Below are positions 54,215 through 63,927 of a stretch of 64,000 bases of DNA, in pieces (the stretch's first letter is position 1; the number at the start of each line of letters is the position of its first letter). The position numbers and the translations under genes were made by a program. The notes beneath the pieces are model-generated. The model did no database searches. It saw nothing but the letters and a program-made list of their open reading frames with translations, and was not told the origin of the DNA. Source of the DNA: Paenibacillus sp. Soil766 (GTDB lineage: Bacteria > Bacillota > Bacilli > Paenibacillales > NBRC-103111); NCBI RefSeq assembly GCF_001428105.1, contig NZ_LMSJ01000028.1:31740-95739 (forward strand), in the 5' to 3' direction.

Positions 54215-55957
54215 ATGAATCTAAATCTAACGAGGCATCCTTGGAAGAAAAATGCCCTCAGAAGGTTGATTCTTTCATTTATTTGTATTCTGTTACCGCT
54301 TTATATCCTCAGTATGATTATTTATAATTGGGGGATTCGTACGCTGCAGGACGAAATATCCAAGTCCATGATTTCACTGGTATCGGGGTATTTCAGCGGG
54401 TTGGAGGAGGAGTTCAGACGCATTCAAACGTTACAGTACGATGTGTTAAGCGATGATAATTTGAATGCACTAGGAGCAATTCCAGATTCGTTGAATGATA
54501 TTGAGAAAATGCAAAGTATTCTACGACTTCAACAGCGGCTTAATGCGATTCGCAACAGTTCAACGTATATCAAAGATGTGTACGCTTACATACCAGCTAT
54601 TCAAAAAAACGTTTCTGCCCTGACGATTTCCACTTTTAATCAACAAGAATTTGAAAGGTTGAGGAATATTCCCTTGTCGCTGGATTCGCAGGTAATGAAT
54701 GTGGACGGCAGAATGTATCTAAGCGCTGTGTATCCTTTCTCTACTCCTAGCAGTAAAAGAGGTCCGCTATTCATTGTGGCCATAGAGCTCTCGAAGGAAA
54801 AACTGGAGGAGCATTTGAAATTAATGATTAACTCCCCTGATGAGGGATTGATTTTCAATAGCTCACAGTTTGTTATCACAACAAGTCATGATGCGGCATT
54901 CGATAAGGAAATCTCTGCACATATGTCCAATAATGCGAATATTGGCAATGCACAGAAGCTTGTTATCAACGACAAGCATTATTTGGCTGTATACACCTCA
55001 TCTGACTTTTTTGGCGCTGTGTTGAGCAAATATGTACCCGAAAACGCAGTGTTTCAACCGCTCGAGAAGTATAGAAACTGGTTTCTATTATTAGCAGCCG
55101 TAGCCCTCGTTATTATCGTTATTTACTCTTTATATGTATATAAATATATTCATAAACCGCTGGATAAGCTTGTCAAAGCGTTCCGGAAAATCGAGCATGG
55201 CGATTTCGATGTTCGAATTGAACATGCGATTAATGATGAGTTCCAGTACATTTACAAGCGGTTCAATGTGATGTTAGGGAATTTGAAATCCTTAATTGAT
55301 CAGGTGTATAAACAGCAAATTTTAACTCAGAAAGCGGAATTAAAGCAGTTGCAATCGCAGATTAACCCGCATTTTCTTTATAATAACCTGTTTATTCTAA
55401 GTACGATGGCACGCCTTGGTGATTACGAGAATCTCGAACAATTTACGAATCAGTTGGGTGAATATTTTCAATTCGTCACTCGGAATAGCTCAGATGAGGT
55501 ACCGCTCTGGAAAGAAGTTAATCATGCCAAAGTATATGCCGAAATTCAAACGATGCGGTTTTCGAATCGGCTTCGGGTTGAATTCGATGAGTTGCCTGAA
55601 CATATCGGACACGTCATGGTGCCGAGGTTAATATTACAGCCGATCATTGAGAATGCATTCGAACACGGTCTAGAACGGAAGCCTGAGAAAGGCATTTTAC
55701 GGGTTCGTATCCTCAAGGTGGGGAATGAGATACAGATGATCGTTGAGGATAATGGCGAGGAGCTGGATGGAGAGCGAATTGCTTCGCTTAAGGAGGCATT
55801 ATCCAATCAAGAAGGGTTGGAGATGACGGGGATTCTGAATATTCACCAACGAATTCGCTTGAAATTTGGCGATACAAGTGGATTGTTAGTGGAGCGTAGT
55901 GAATGGGGCGGTATGAAGGCAACGATTGTGATTGATCACACGAACGGAGGCGTTTAA
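54215..55957 (+). CDS. YesM-type sensor histidine kinase
   Basis: The 580-residue protein has a membrane helix at about residues 16-38, an extracellular sensor region, a second helix near 289-310 (FLLLAAVALVIIVIYSLYVY), a HAMP domain, the His_kinase domain with His386 in QINPHFLYNNL, and a HATPase domain with PIIENAFEHGL and EDNGEELDGERI. The G-box is less glycine-rich than usual. ATG 54215 follows AAAAGGGGGG. Its stop directly abuts the start of the response-regulator gene, making a clear cognate pair. The downstream ABC/GH operon is the likely target; the ligand is unknown. Confidence 0.94.
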   Translation: MNLNLTRHPWKKNALRRLILSFICILLPLYILSMIIYNWGIRTLQDEISKSMISLVSGYFSGLEEEFRRIQTLQYDVLSDDNLNALGAIPDSLNDIEKMQSILRLQQRLNAIRNSSTYIKDVYAYIPAIQKNVSALTISTFNQQEFERLRNIPLSLDSQVMNVDGRMYLSAVYPFSTPSSKRGPLFIVAIELSKEKLEEHLKLMINSPDEGLIFNSSQFVITTSHDAAFDKEISAHMSNNANIGNAQKLVINDKHYLAVYTSSDFFGAVLSKYVPENAVFQPLEKYRNWFLLLAAVALVIIVIYSLYVYKYIHKPLDKLVKAFRKIEHGDFDVRIEHAINDEFQYIYKRFNVMLGNLKSLIDQVYKQQILTQKAELKQLQSQINPHFLYNNLFILSTMARLGDYENLEQFTNQLGEYFQFVTRNSSDEVPLWKEVNHAKVYAEIQTMRFSNRLRVEFDELPEHIGHVMVPRLILQPIIENAFEHGLERKPEKGILRVRILKVGNEIQMIVEDNGEELDGERIASLKEALSNQEGLEMTGILNIHQRIRLKFGDTSGLLVERSEWGGMKATIVIDHTNGGV

Positions 55958-57622
55958 ATGTACAGAGTGCTGGTTGTAGACGATGAAATGATTATTGCAG
56001 ACGGCTTATATGAAGTGCTTCAGACCATCCCGCAGCTGGAGTTGGATGTGTATAAAGCTTATTCTGGCATGGAAGCCGTTCGGCAATTCGATCGAACACG
56101 CTTCGATATCGTGCTCACTGATATTCGTATGCCAGGACTGGATGGCTTGCAGCTCCTGGAGAAAATTCGCGAGAGATGGCCGCAATGCAGGGTCATTTTT
56201 CTCACGGGATACAACGAATTTAACTATATTTACTCTGCTATTCAGTATGAGAAGGTAAGTTATTTACTGAAGACCGAAGGATACGAGAAAGTCATTCAGA
56301 TGGTGGAGCATGCGGTGGCTGAGATTGAAACAGAGCTGAGAGCGCAGTCCTTGCTGAAAATAGCCCAAGAGCAATTGGATAACATGCGCGGGATGCTTCA
56401 GAACGAATATGTGAAGCGGATTCTGAATGAACAGCTTGACGTGAGAGAGATTCATCAAGAACAATTTGATGAATTGGCCATACCTCTCCAAGCTGATCGG
56501 CCTATTCTCATCATGCTCGGAAGAATTAACAGCTTATCCAATCGGACGACATATTCGGAAAAGTCCCGTCAGCTTTACAGGATCAAGCTGATTGCTGAGC
56601 AATACTTGTCTTCGCATGTGTCTTTTGTCGATGTGGTGAATGAGCATATGGATCTGATTTGGCTGATTCAGCCACTTGGGGATAACTTGAATAATGAGGG
56701 ATGGGAACGAACGCTGACATTCGTAAAGGGGAATCTGGAGTTGGTGCAAGCTGCCTGTCGGGAGTCTGTCGGTGAGTTATTATCGTTTGTCCTTGATGAC
56801 AGCACGGTGCCGTGGGCCGGTGCAGCAGAAAGGTTCGCCACACTAACGATGTTGATGAATTATCGCATTGGTCAGGGCAGCGGTATGCTGCTGCTGGACA
56901 AGCAAATGGTGGAGCAAGAGCTTCAACAGTCGGACGGCAGCCATCGGGAGAAGTCGCAGATCCGCCATGCCAAATTGGAGCAGCTCGCTGATCAATTAGA
57001 GCATGGGCAACGGATGGAGTTCAGCAAGACGCTACTTGCCTGTGCCGATTCGCTGAAGGTGATCGACAGCATGCATGATGTCCCTGCGCAAGAACTTTAT
57101 TATTCCATTGGCTTGGTCTTCTTATCCTATATGAATCGTTGGAATTTGGTGGAGATGGTTGCGACCAAAATCGGTCTGCATAAGCTCATGCAACCAGGGG
57201 AGCATGAGTCTTGGAGCATGGCTTTTGAGTATCTAGCCCGAGTGGAAGATATTCTGTTCAATCTACAGAATCAAGAGGAAGAACGAAGGGCGAATGCGAT
57301 TATTTCCTTGATTCAAAAGCATATTAAGGATAACCTTCATAACCCAGATGAGGTTTCGCTGGTGAAATTAGCGGAATTAGTGTATTTCAATCCGTCTTAT
57401 TTGTCACGACTATTTAAACAGGTAACAGGAAGCAATTTATCCGATTATATTTCTTCGACCCGTATGATAAGAGCCAAGAGTCTTCTGGAGAATCCGAATA
57501 TAAAAATACAAGAGGTGGCTGAGCAAGTCGGTTATGGAACCGCGACGAACTTTACGAGATATTTTCGGAAGATCACGCATATGACTCCGCTGGAGTATCG
57601 GACCTCGATATTCAACAAGTAA
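55958..57622 (+). CDS. YesN-type response regulator (REC plus AraC HTH)
   Basis: The 554-residue protein has a receiver domain (about residues 2-120) with Asp55 in IVLTDIRMPGLDG and the conserved Thr in IFLTGYNEF; the usual Lys is in YLLKTEGYE. A middle region and a C-terminal AraC helix-turn-helix (about 455-550, with YFNPSYLSRLFKQVTGSNLSDYI and FRKITHMTPLEYR) follow. ATG 55958 comes right after the kinase stop, with GGAGG inside the kinase gene as ribosome-binding site. Together they probably activate the operon 57730-63912, before which an 11-bp-period direct repeat lies. Confidence 0.94.
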   Translation: MYRVLVVDDEMIIADGLYEVLQTIPQLELDVYKAYSGMEAVRQFDRTRFDIVLTDIRMPGLDGLQLLEKIRERWPQCRVIFLTGYNEFNYIYSAIQYEKVSYLLKTEGYEKVIQMVEHAVAEIETELRAQSLLKIAQEQLDNMRGMLQNEYVKRILNEQLDVREIHQEQFDELAIPLQADRPILIMLGRINSLSNRTTYSEKSRQLYRIKLIAEQYLSSHVSFVDVVNEHMDLIWLIQPLGDNLNNEGWERTLTFVKGNLELVQAACRESVGELLSFVLDDSTVPWAGAAERFATLTMLMNYRIGQGSGMLLLDKQMVEQELQQSDGSHREKSQIRHAKLEQLADQLEHGQRMEFSKTLLACADSLKVIDSMHDVPAQELYYSIGLVFLSYMNRWNLVEMVATKIGLHKLMQPGEHESWSMAFEYLARVEDILFNLQNQEEERRANAIISLIQKHIKDNLHNPDEVSLVKLAELVYFNPSYLSRLFKQVTGSNLSDYISSTRMIRAKSLLENPNIKIQEVAEQVGYGTATNFTRYFRKITHMTPLEYRTSIFNK

Positions 57623-57651
57623 ACAAGTGATTCAAATGTAAAGACATGAAT

Positions 57652-57707
57652 ATTGAATGCCGATTGATTGCGCATTACCATTAGAGATGTAGCAACTCTA
57701 GTATATT
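57652..57707 (+). promoter_or_regulatory. Candidate response-regulator site and -10 before the operon at 57730
   Basis: ATTGAATGC (57652-57660) and ATTGATTGC (57663-57671) are direct repeats with an 11-bp period. A -10-like TATATT is at 57702-57707, 50 nt after the start of the first repeat, close to the 49-nt geometry of the two other response-regulator promoters in the window. There is no good -35. Confidence 0.45.
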
Positions 57708-57729
57708 TAGATCATTCGGGGAGGTTCAC

Positions 57730-59394
57730 ATGAGACAAAGAGATAAAGCGAAAACGGCGGTTATTCTCTCGGCGGCAGGACTATTGGTGCTCTCAGCTTG
57801 CAGTTCAGAGGGATCGAAAGATAGCAATGCAACGGCGACACCTAATGGTTCTGCTGCGCCTAACGCGAACTTGATGGCGAAGTATGAGAAACCAGTGGAT
57901 ATTACGGCATGGCGCTTTACAGAAGCAACTTATAAGTATGAAAATGGCGACACAATCGAGAATAATATTTATACCAAAGCATATCAAAATGACCTAAACA
58001 TCAACCTGAAGTATCAATGGACCGTGCCTGTCGAGCAATTTGATCAAAAGCTGAATGTAGCAATTGCAGCAGGGGATCTGCCGGATGTCATGTGGCTTAA
58101 AAACAAGCAACTCACAGATTTGGCTGATAATGATATGCTGTATGACTTGACAGAGCTGTATGACAAGTATGCTTCGCCGATGGCGAAAAGTATTCTACAG
58201 CAGGATCAGAAGGCATTCGATACAGCTAAAATTGGCGGCAAGCTGATGGCGATTCCACAGACATCGTCGGCCATCGATGGTTTACCGCTACTGTATGTAC
58301 GGGCGGATTGGTTAACTAAGCTTGGTCTCACTGAGCCGAAGTCCATGAAGGAAGTTCTCGCGGTTGCTGAGGCATTCACGAAGAAGGATCCAGACGGCAA
58401 CGGCAAAGATGATACCTTCGGGATGGCATTCACGAAGTCCTTTTTAGCGGATACACATTTCGGAACAACGGGCTTCTTCTCCGGCTTTCATGCTTATGCG
58501 GGTAAATGGGTGAAGGATGCAGCCGGTAAACAACTGGTCTATGGAAGTATTCAACCGGAAGTGAAAACGGCGTTGAAGCAGCTTCAAGATATGTATGCAC
58601 AAGGTTTGCTCGATAAAGAATTCGGTGTTAAAGACCGAGCTAAGGTGACTGAATCTGTTGTAGGCGGCAAAGTAGGTATCTTCTACGGCAGTATGTCTGC
58701 ACCATTGTCGATCATCCAGAAGAACATTGATAACGATCCGAAGGCAGATTGGAAAGCGATCCCGCTAGTGTCTGTTGACGATAAAAAGGCGACACCAATC
58801 GGTAAAATGCCGATTCAACGTTATTATGCAGTGAGCAAGAAGAGCAAGAATCCAGAAGCGATTATCAAGCTTCTCAACTTCGCGATGGATGGCTATGACG
58901 AGAGTAAGAAACCGAAGCCAGAGATGAGCTTCAGCCCAACGAATGTCCCTGTTTATCTCTATAGCCTAATGAATCCAGAGCCTGCGAATAAAAACTTGAG
59001 CGCACATAACAATACGCTCAGTGCGATTGCTTCGAACGATCCGTCCAAACTGACGACGGAAGAGAAGGGCTACTACGACAAAATTGTCGACTACCGTAAA
59101 GGAAACAATGCGAATTGGGGTACGGAGCGCGTATTCGGTACGCCGAGCAGCTTCGACGTGATCAGCAAGTACGTGAAAGACGATAACTATATGTTGGATG
59201 CTTTCTATGGTGCAGCGACACCTACGATGGTTGAGAAGAATGCATCGCTTCTGAAGCTGGAAGAGGAAGTATTTACGAAGATCATTATGGGCCAATCCAT
59301 CGATACATTTGATAAATTCGTGGAAGACTGGAAGAAGCTTGGCGGAGAACAGATTGCGAAGGAAGTCAACGAATGGTACGCAAAAAGTAAATAA
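57730..59394 (+). CDS. Extracellular solute-binding lipoprotein
   Basis: The 554-residue protein has a lipoprotein signal with Cys24 in VLSAC, an Asn/Ala/Thr-rich linker, and the family marks RADWLTKLGL and DPDGNGKDDTFG. It is the first gene of the operon 57730-63912 with two permeases, an MGH1-like glycosidase and a GH43 protein, controlled by the adjacent two-component system. The cargo is probably an oligosaccharide containing arabinose, xylose or mannose units, judging only from the enzymes. A hairpin in the 107-nt gap downstream may raise its level over that of the permeases. Confidence 0.93.
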   Translation: MRQRDKAKTAVILSAAGLLVLSACSSEGSKDSNATATPNGSAAPNANLMAKYEKPVDITAWRFTEATYKYENGDTIENNIYTKAYQNDLNINLKYQWTVPVEQFDQKLNVAIAAGDLPDVMWLKNKQLTDLADNDMLYDLTELYDKYASPMAKSILQQDQKAFDTAKIGGKLMAIPQTSSAIDGLPLLYVRADWLTKLGLTEPKSMKEVLAVAEAFTKKDPDGNGKDDTFGMAFTKSFLADTHFGTTGFFSGFHAYAGKWVKDAAGKQLVYGSIQPEVKTALKQLQDMYAQGLLDKEFGVKDRAKVTESVVGGKVGIFYGSMSAPLSIIQKNIDNDPKADWKAIPLVSVDDKKATPIGKMPIQRYYAVSKKSKNPEAIIKLLNFAMDGYDESKKPKPEMSFSPTNVPVYLYSLMNPEPANKNLSAHNNTLSAIASNDPSKLTTEEKGYYDKIVDYRKGNNANWGTERVFGTPSSFDVISKYVKDDNYMLDAFYGAATPTMVEKNASLLKLEEEVFTKIIMGQSIDTFDKFVEDWKKLGGEQIAKEVNEWYAKSK

Positions 59395-59426
59395 GAAGTT
59401 GACGGCTTATACGAGATTGGAGCTTA

Positions 59427-59455
59427 GGGGGAAGCGGTCGTACACTGCTTTCCTC
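59427..59455 (+). other. Intercistronic hairpin between binding protein and permeases
   Basis: GGGGGAAGCGG and CTGCTTTCCTC can form an imperfect stem around a short loop with little T tail. Such hairpins after binding-protein genes often stabilise the upstream message or end a share of transcripts. Confidence 0.4.
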
Positions 59456-59501
59456 TTCGTTATTTGTCCATGTATCCAAACGGAGAGGAGTACAAACGGA
59501 T

Positions 59502-60395
59502 ATGAATAAAAAACGGCAGGAAATCCCTTTGCATCTTATGCTATTACCCGGTGTTATTCTTACGATTATCTTTAGCTATGTCCCGATTGCAGGGATTGTC
59601 ATTGCTTTTCAAAAATTTGTACCGTCCAAAGGGATTTTCCATTCCAAATGGATCGGACTTGATAATTTTCGCTATATGTTGGAGATGCCCAATTTTTCGG
59701 GTGTAGTATGGAATACGGTTTTCATTGCTGTCATGAAGATCATTGTTCACTTAATTGTGCCTGTCATATTTGCTCTTCTATTAAATGAGGTCATAAGCAC
59801 GGCATTCAAACGTACGATCCAAACGATTATTTATTTTCCTTATTTTCTTTCCTGGGTCATCCTGGGAGGCATATTAATTGATATTCTCTCGCCTTCAGGC
59901 GGCATTGTGAATCAGATGCTTGGCCTTATTGGCATCGAACCTATTTTTTTCCTTGGCAACGAAAACTGGTTTCCATTTACCCTTGTCGCATCCGACACGT
60001 GGAAGGAATTCGGATATAGTACGATCGTTTACTTAGCCGCCCTGACGGCAATAGATCAGTCTTTATATGAAGCTGCGGTTGTGGATGGAGCTAATCGTTG
60101 GAAGCAAACACTCCATGTTACAATTCCCGGCATGCTGCCTATTGTCACACTGATGACTGTATTAAGCTTAGGAAATGTATTGAACGCTGGGTTTGATCAG
60201 GTGTTCAATCTGTACAGTCCGATGGTGTACAGCACAGGAGATATTATTGATACGATGGTTTACCGGATCGGCTTAGTAGATGCGCAATATGGCGTAGCGA
60301 CGGCGGTAGGATTGTTTAAATCCGTTATTGCTTTCATTTTAATTGTGATTTCGAATAAGCTTGCCAATCGGTATACGGGTTATCGGATATTTTAA
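59502..60395 (+). CDS. Sugar ABC transporter permease (LplB/YteP type)
   Basis: The 297-residue membrane protein has a very short N-terminal tail and six predicted helices. Marks are PIAGIVIAFQKFVP after helix 1 and the EAA loop LYEAAVVDGAN followed by LHVTIPG. ATG 59502 is preceded by GAGAGGAG at a somewhat long distance. It is 17 nt upstream of the partner permease gene. Confidence 0.92.
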   Translation: MNKKRQEIPLHLMLLPGVILTIIFSYVPIAGIVIAFQKFVPSKGIFHSKWIGLDNFRYMLEMPNFSGVVWNTVFIAVMKIIVHLIVPVIFALLLNEVISTAFKRTIQTIIYFPYFLSWVILGGILIDILSPSGGIVNQMLGLIGIEPIFFLGNENWFPFTLVASDTWKEFGYSTIVYLAALTAIDQSLYEAAVVDGANRWKQTLHVTIPGMLPIVTLMTVLSLGNVLNAGFDQVFNLYSPMVYSTGDIIDTMVYRIGLVDAQYGVATAVGLFKSVIAFILIVISNKLANRYTGYRIF

Positions 60396-60412
60396 GGCGA
60401 GGGGGAAAGGTT

Positions 60413-61291
60413 ATGCAGAAAGTGACAACGAGCAGAAAAGTATTTCTGTTAGTTAACTATATATTACTTGGTTTGATCGCATTCCTATGTCTATTGCCGC
60501 TTATTAACGTGCTTGCTATCTCTTTCAGCTCTAGCAGCGCTGCGGCAGGGGGGTTCGTCAAGCTTTGGCCCGTGGATTTCACGATTGCTTCATATAAACA
60601 TGCTTTAACGAAAAAGGAATTTCTTGAAGGCTTACTTGTTTCCATTCAAAGAGTGGTGCTCGGTTATGGTATTAATATGGTAATTACCATATTAATTGCC
60701 TATCCGCTTTCCAAAGAAACGACGACGCTTCGTGCAAGAAATGTATACGCATGGTTCTTTATCATCACGATGCTTTTCCATGGCGGATTAATTCCTAGTT
60801 ATATGACGATGAAAGCACTCGGTTTGCTTGACACCATTTGGGCACTAGTCCTTCCTGGAGCTGTTCACGTATTCAATATGATTTTACTATTGAACTTTTT
60901 CCGTAATTTGCCCAAGGAAATTGAAGAAGCTGCTTATATTGATGGAGCGGGTCATTGGAAGGTCCTATGGAGCATGTACATTCCATTGTCCAAGCCTGCT
61001 TTGGCAACGATCACATTATTTACCGTGGTTATGCATTGGAATTCGTGGTTCGACGGTTTAATTTACATGAATTCACCTTCGAACTATCCACTGCAGAGCT
61101 ATTTGCAAACGATTATTGTCAATCCTGACTCTAGTACGCTTTCGTCAACGGAGTTATACATGTCAGAGGTATCCGATCGTACTTTTAAGGCGGCGCAAGT
61201 ATTCTTAGCGGCATTGCCGATTTTGATCTTTTATCCATTCTTACAGAAATATTTCATGAAAGGCCTTGTCATGGGCAGCGTGAAAGGATAA
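60413..61291 (+). CDS. Carbohydrate ABC transporter permease (LplC/YtcP type)
   Basis: The 292-residue membrane protein has six predicted helices and an EAA loop visible as EIEEAAYIDGAG, with the C-terminus KGLVMGSVKG. ATG 60413 follows GAGGGGGAAAGG. It completes the importer with the lipoprotein at 57730 and the permease at 59502; as elsewhere in the window there is no ATPase gene. Confidence 0.92.
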   Translation: MQKVTTSRKVFLLVNYILLGLIAFLCLLPLINVLAISFSSSSAAAGGFVKLWPVDFTIASYKHALTKKEFLEGLLVSIQRVVLGYGINMVITILIAYPLSKETTTLRARNVYAWFFIITMLFHGGLIPSYMTMKALGLLDTIWALVLPGAVHVFNMILLLNFFRNLPKEIEEAAYIDGAGHWKVLWSMYIPLSKPALATITLFTVVMHWNSWFDGLIYMNSPSNYPLQSYLQTIIVNPDSSTLSSTELYMSEVSDRTFKAAQVFLAALPILIFYPFLQKYFMKGLVMGSVKG

Positions 61292-61298
61292 CAGAGTG

Positions 61299-61325
61299 GG
61301 CTGCCTAAGGCAGTCTATTTCTTTT
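61299..61325 (+). terminator. Terminator-like hairpin after the permease genes
   Basis: GGCTGCC (61299-61305) pairs with GGCAGTC (61309-61315) around TAA, followed by the T-rich TATTTCTTTT. The glycosidase gene begins 20 nt later, so termination may be partial. Confidence 0.55.
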
Positions 61326-61344
61326 AAAAAGGGGAGCAAATCGT

Positions 61345-63000
61345 ATGAGTGAGAACATGATAAATCGACTTCGTGGGATTTCCGTGGAGGCGCAGTTAGG
61401 TGAACTGAAAAAAGCAACAGATCATGATGTGCTACAAGAGTGGCTGGATGCTGGTGTGAAGTTTGCTTCAACAGGCGGGCGTTTGGAGGAGACGTATTAC
61501 AATGGGTTGAGCAAGCTGTTCGATTGCATCGTACCTACGATGGGAGATACACCTGTGCTGCAAGAGGGCGGCATTTATCTGGGCTGCTGGATGGAAAGCA
61601 CGGGGACAATCAACAATGAATTGTTGTCGCGTTTCCTGCCGCAGGTGTCGAAGGATACCTTCGAGCTATTCGCAGATTACCAGAAAGAAGACGGTCAACT
61701 GCCCTATAAAGTGACGGAGAACGGCCCCGCCTATCGGCAGATTCAAATGGTGACCCCGCTTGCCAGAAGCGTATGGAATCATTATGAGTTGAATGACCGC
61801 AACCCAACGTTCTTGCGGAAAATGTATGAGGCCATGGTACGTCATGACGAATGGCTTGCGACGTATCGTGATACACGGCAAACAGGCTGTGTAGAAGCAT
61901 TTTGTACATTCGATACAGGGCATGATTTGTCTCCGCGATTCTGGCATGTACCGGACTCGGCTCATCTGGACGATGCTCGGCAGTATAACCCAGATTCACC
62001 GACCTTGCCTTTCTTAGCGCCGGATTTGACGGCGAATGTGTATTGTCAGCGTCTCTACTTATCGCGTATGGCGCAGGAGCTCGGGGATGATCAGGCGGCG
62101 ATATCATGGGGAGTAAAGGCGAAACAGAGCTTGGACAGTTTGTTCGTTCATTGCTTTGATGAAGCGGATTCCTTCTTCTATGATGTAGATCGGAATGACG
62201 AATGGGTTCGCGTTCAGTCTGATGTCTTGTTGCGTGTGCTCGCCTGTGAGGTTGGCGACGGGGAGTTCTTCGCAGCTTCGCTGCGGAAGTATTTGCTCAA
62301 TACTAGCAAGTTTTTCGCGAAATATCCGTTTACATCCGTTGCTATGGACGATCCGCGCTTTGATCCGTTCTCCAACTACAACACTTGGGCTGGTACGTCG
62401 AATTTCTTGAGCTTGATCCGTACCCCGCACGCATTTGAGCATCATCATCGCTATGTGGAGCTGACTTGGGTGTTGAACCCCATTGTTACAGCTTTGGCGC
62501 AGATGACGCGTTTTGCCCAAACGGTAAGCCCTTGGACAGGGAAAGAGGGCTATACGGAGTCCTATTCGCCGGCCATTTTGTGCCTGCTAGACTTCGTTGA
62601 GCGGATGTGTGGAATCGTACCTAGGCCGGATGGGGACCTTTGGTTCACTGCTCTGCTGCCGTATCCGCAGGATCATGGGGAGGTTATGGCTGCGGAGACA
62701 GGTTACAGTCGGATCGTCGACGGGGTCACCTTCGAATACGTCACGACGAGAGAAGGTGGAACGGTCTATCGCAATGGTGAAGCTTATTTGCAGATCCCTT
62801 TCGGGACTAGGGCCGTGACAGACCGCAGCGGACAACTGAAAGTGATCATCGGTATGAGCGTTCGTACCATTGAGGGGACAATTCGTTATGAGGGCCAAGA
62901 GTTTTCGTTGGTTGTGAAAGGTAATGAACAAGTAGAGTTGTTGCATGGGCAGTTAACTAGTGTGCGCGATATAGGTGTTATTTATCCAACGTATCGCTAA
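61345..63000 (+). CDS. MGH1-like (alpha/alpha)6-barrel glycoside hydrolase
   Basis: The 551-residue protein has no signal peptide and an all-helical (alpha/alpha)6-type pattern over about residues 40-440, with CWMESTGTINNELLSRF, FCTFDTGHDLSPRFW, a DVLLRVL helix and FDPFSNYNTWAGTSNF. This fits the MGH1-like glycoside hydrolase group related to GH63/GH37 and mannosylglycerate hydrolase. A beta-rich tail occupies the last 80 residues. ATG 61345 follows AAAGGGGAGC. It is fourth in the operon and probably works on the imported sugar in the cytoplasm. The family call comes from motif resemblance; the exact GH family and substrate are uncertain. Confidence 0.65.
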   Translation: MSENMINRLRGISVEAQLGELKKATDHDVLQEWLDAGVKFASTGGRLEETYYNGLSKLFDCIVPTMGDTPVLQEGGIYLGCWMESTGTINNELLSRFLPQVSKDTFELFADYQKEDGQLPYKVTENGPAYRQIQMVTPLARSVWNHYELNDRNPTFLRKMYEAMVRHDEWLATYRDTRQTGCVEAFCTFDTGHDLSPRFWHVPDSAHLDDARQYNPDSPTLPFLAPDLTANVYCQRLYLSRMAQELGDDQAAISWGVKAKQSLDSLFVHCFDEADSFFYDVDRNDEWVRVQSDVLLRVLACEVGDGEFFAASLRKYLLNTSKFFAKYPFTSVAMDDPRFDPFSNYNTWAGTSNFLSLIRTPHAFEHHHRYVELTWVLNPIVTALAQMTRFAQTVSPWTGKEGYTESYSPAILCLLDFVERMCGIVPRPDGDLWFTALLPYPQDHGEVMAAETGYSRIVDGVTFEYVTTREGGTVYRNGEAYLQIPFGTRAVTDRSGQLKVIIGMSVRTIEGTIRYEGQEFSLVVKGNEQVELLHGQLTSVRDIGVIYPTYR

Positions 63001-63015
63001 AGGAGGTTTCATTAT

Positions 63016-63912
63016 ATGGCTATGGTAAGAAATAGCGATTTACAAATTCGTGATCCCTTTATTTTTCCTGTCAACGAGGAGGGACTGTATTATCTGTTTG
63101 GCAGTACGGACACGAATATTTGGGGCAAAGGGACTGGTTTTGATGTGTATGTAGGACGAGACCTGCAGGAGTGGGAAGGCCCATACGCGGTCTTTCGGCC
63201 AGATGCGGACTTCTATGCAGAAAACAATTTCTGGGCGCCTGAGGTGCACAGGTATAAGGATCGCTATTATATGTTCGCGACCTTCCGCAGGAATGACAAC
63301 AACTTGCTTGGTACAGCTGTCCTGGCAAGTGATAGTCTGTTAGGGCCTTTTACACCTCATAGTGATGGTCCTGTTACGCCAAAAGACTGGTGCTCGCTAG
63401 ACGGTACACTATTCATCGATGAGGATGGTCTGCCTTGGATCGTATTTTGCCGTGAGTGGCAGCAGGTAAGTGATGGTCAGATTTGTGCTGTAAGATTGAC
63501 CGATGATCTAATGGGCACAATCGGAGAGCCTATCGTCCTTTTTTTCGCTTCTCTAGCCTCATGGCCGACTGCCTTCCAGCATGCTCGTTACCCAGGGCAA
63601 GACAATTATGTGACCGACGGACCTTCCCTGTATCGCACTGCCGAGGGAACGTTACTCATGCTGTGGGCAAGCTTCATTAATAATACTTACGCCTTAGGCG
63701 TTGCTACATCAGCCTCAGGAACCGTACTGGGTCCATGGGTACAGGAGGAGGAAGCTCTTTTTCAAAGTGATGGCGGGCATGGGATGCTGTTCCATGCATT
63801 CGACGAAAGCTTGATGTTGGCTGTTCACACGCCGAATCAGACGCCGAATGAGCGGCCGCTTTTCCTGGAAATCGAAGAGGTGGCCGGGAAACTGAGGGTC
63901 ATTGGCATATAG
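63016..63912 (+). CDS. Glycoside hydrolase family 43 protein
   Basis: The 298-residue protein has the five-bladed beta-propeller pattern of GH43. The catalytic base Asp is in LQIRDPFIF (Asp13), and the pKa-modulating Asp in SLDGTLFID. At the place of the general acid, the usual EGP reads TDGPSLYR, so Asp stands where Glu is normally found. The sequence then continues with the family-like LLMLWASF and GGHGMLF. No signal peptide, so cytoplasmic. ATG 63016 follows AAAGGAGG. It is the last gene of the operon and abuts a strong terminator. Arabinofuranosidase, xylosidase or galactosidase activity is possible. Confidence 0.85.
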   Translation: MAMVRNSDLQIRDPFIFPVNEEGLYYLFGSTDTNIWGKGTGFDVYVGRDLQEWEGPYAVFRPDADFYAENNFWAPEVHRYKDRYYMFATFRRNDNNLLGTAVLASDSLLGPFTPHSDGPVTPKDWCSLDGTLFIDEDGLPWIVFCREWQQVSDGQICAVRLTDDLMGTIGEPIVLFFASLASWPTAFQHARYPGQDNYVTDGPSLYRTAEGTLLMLWASFINNTYALGVATSASGTVLGPWVQEEEALFQSDGGHGMLFHAFDESLMLAVHTPNQTPNERPLFLEIEEVAGKLRVIGI

Positions 63913-63927
63913 GGCATAGAAATGATT

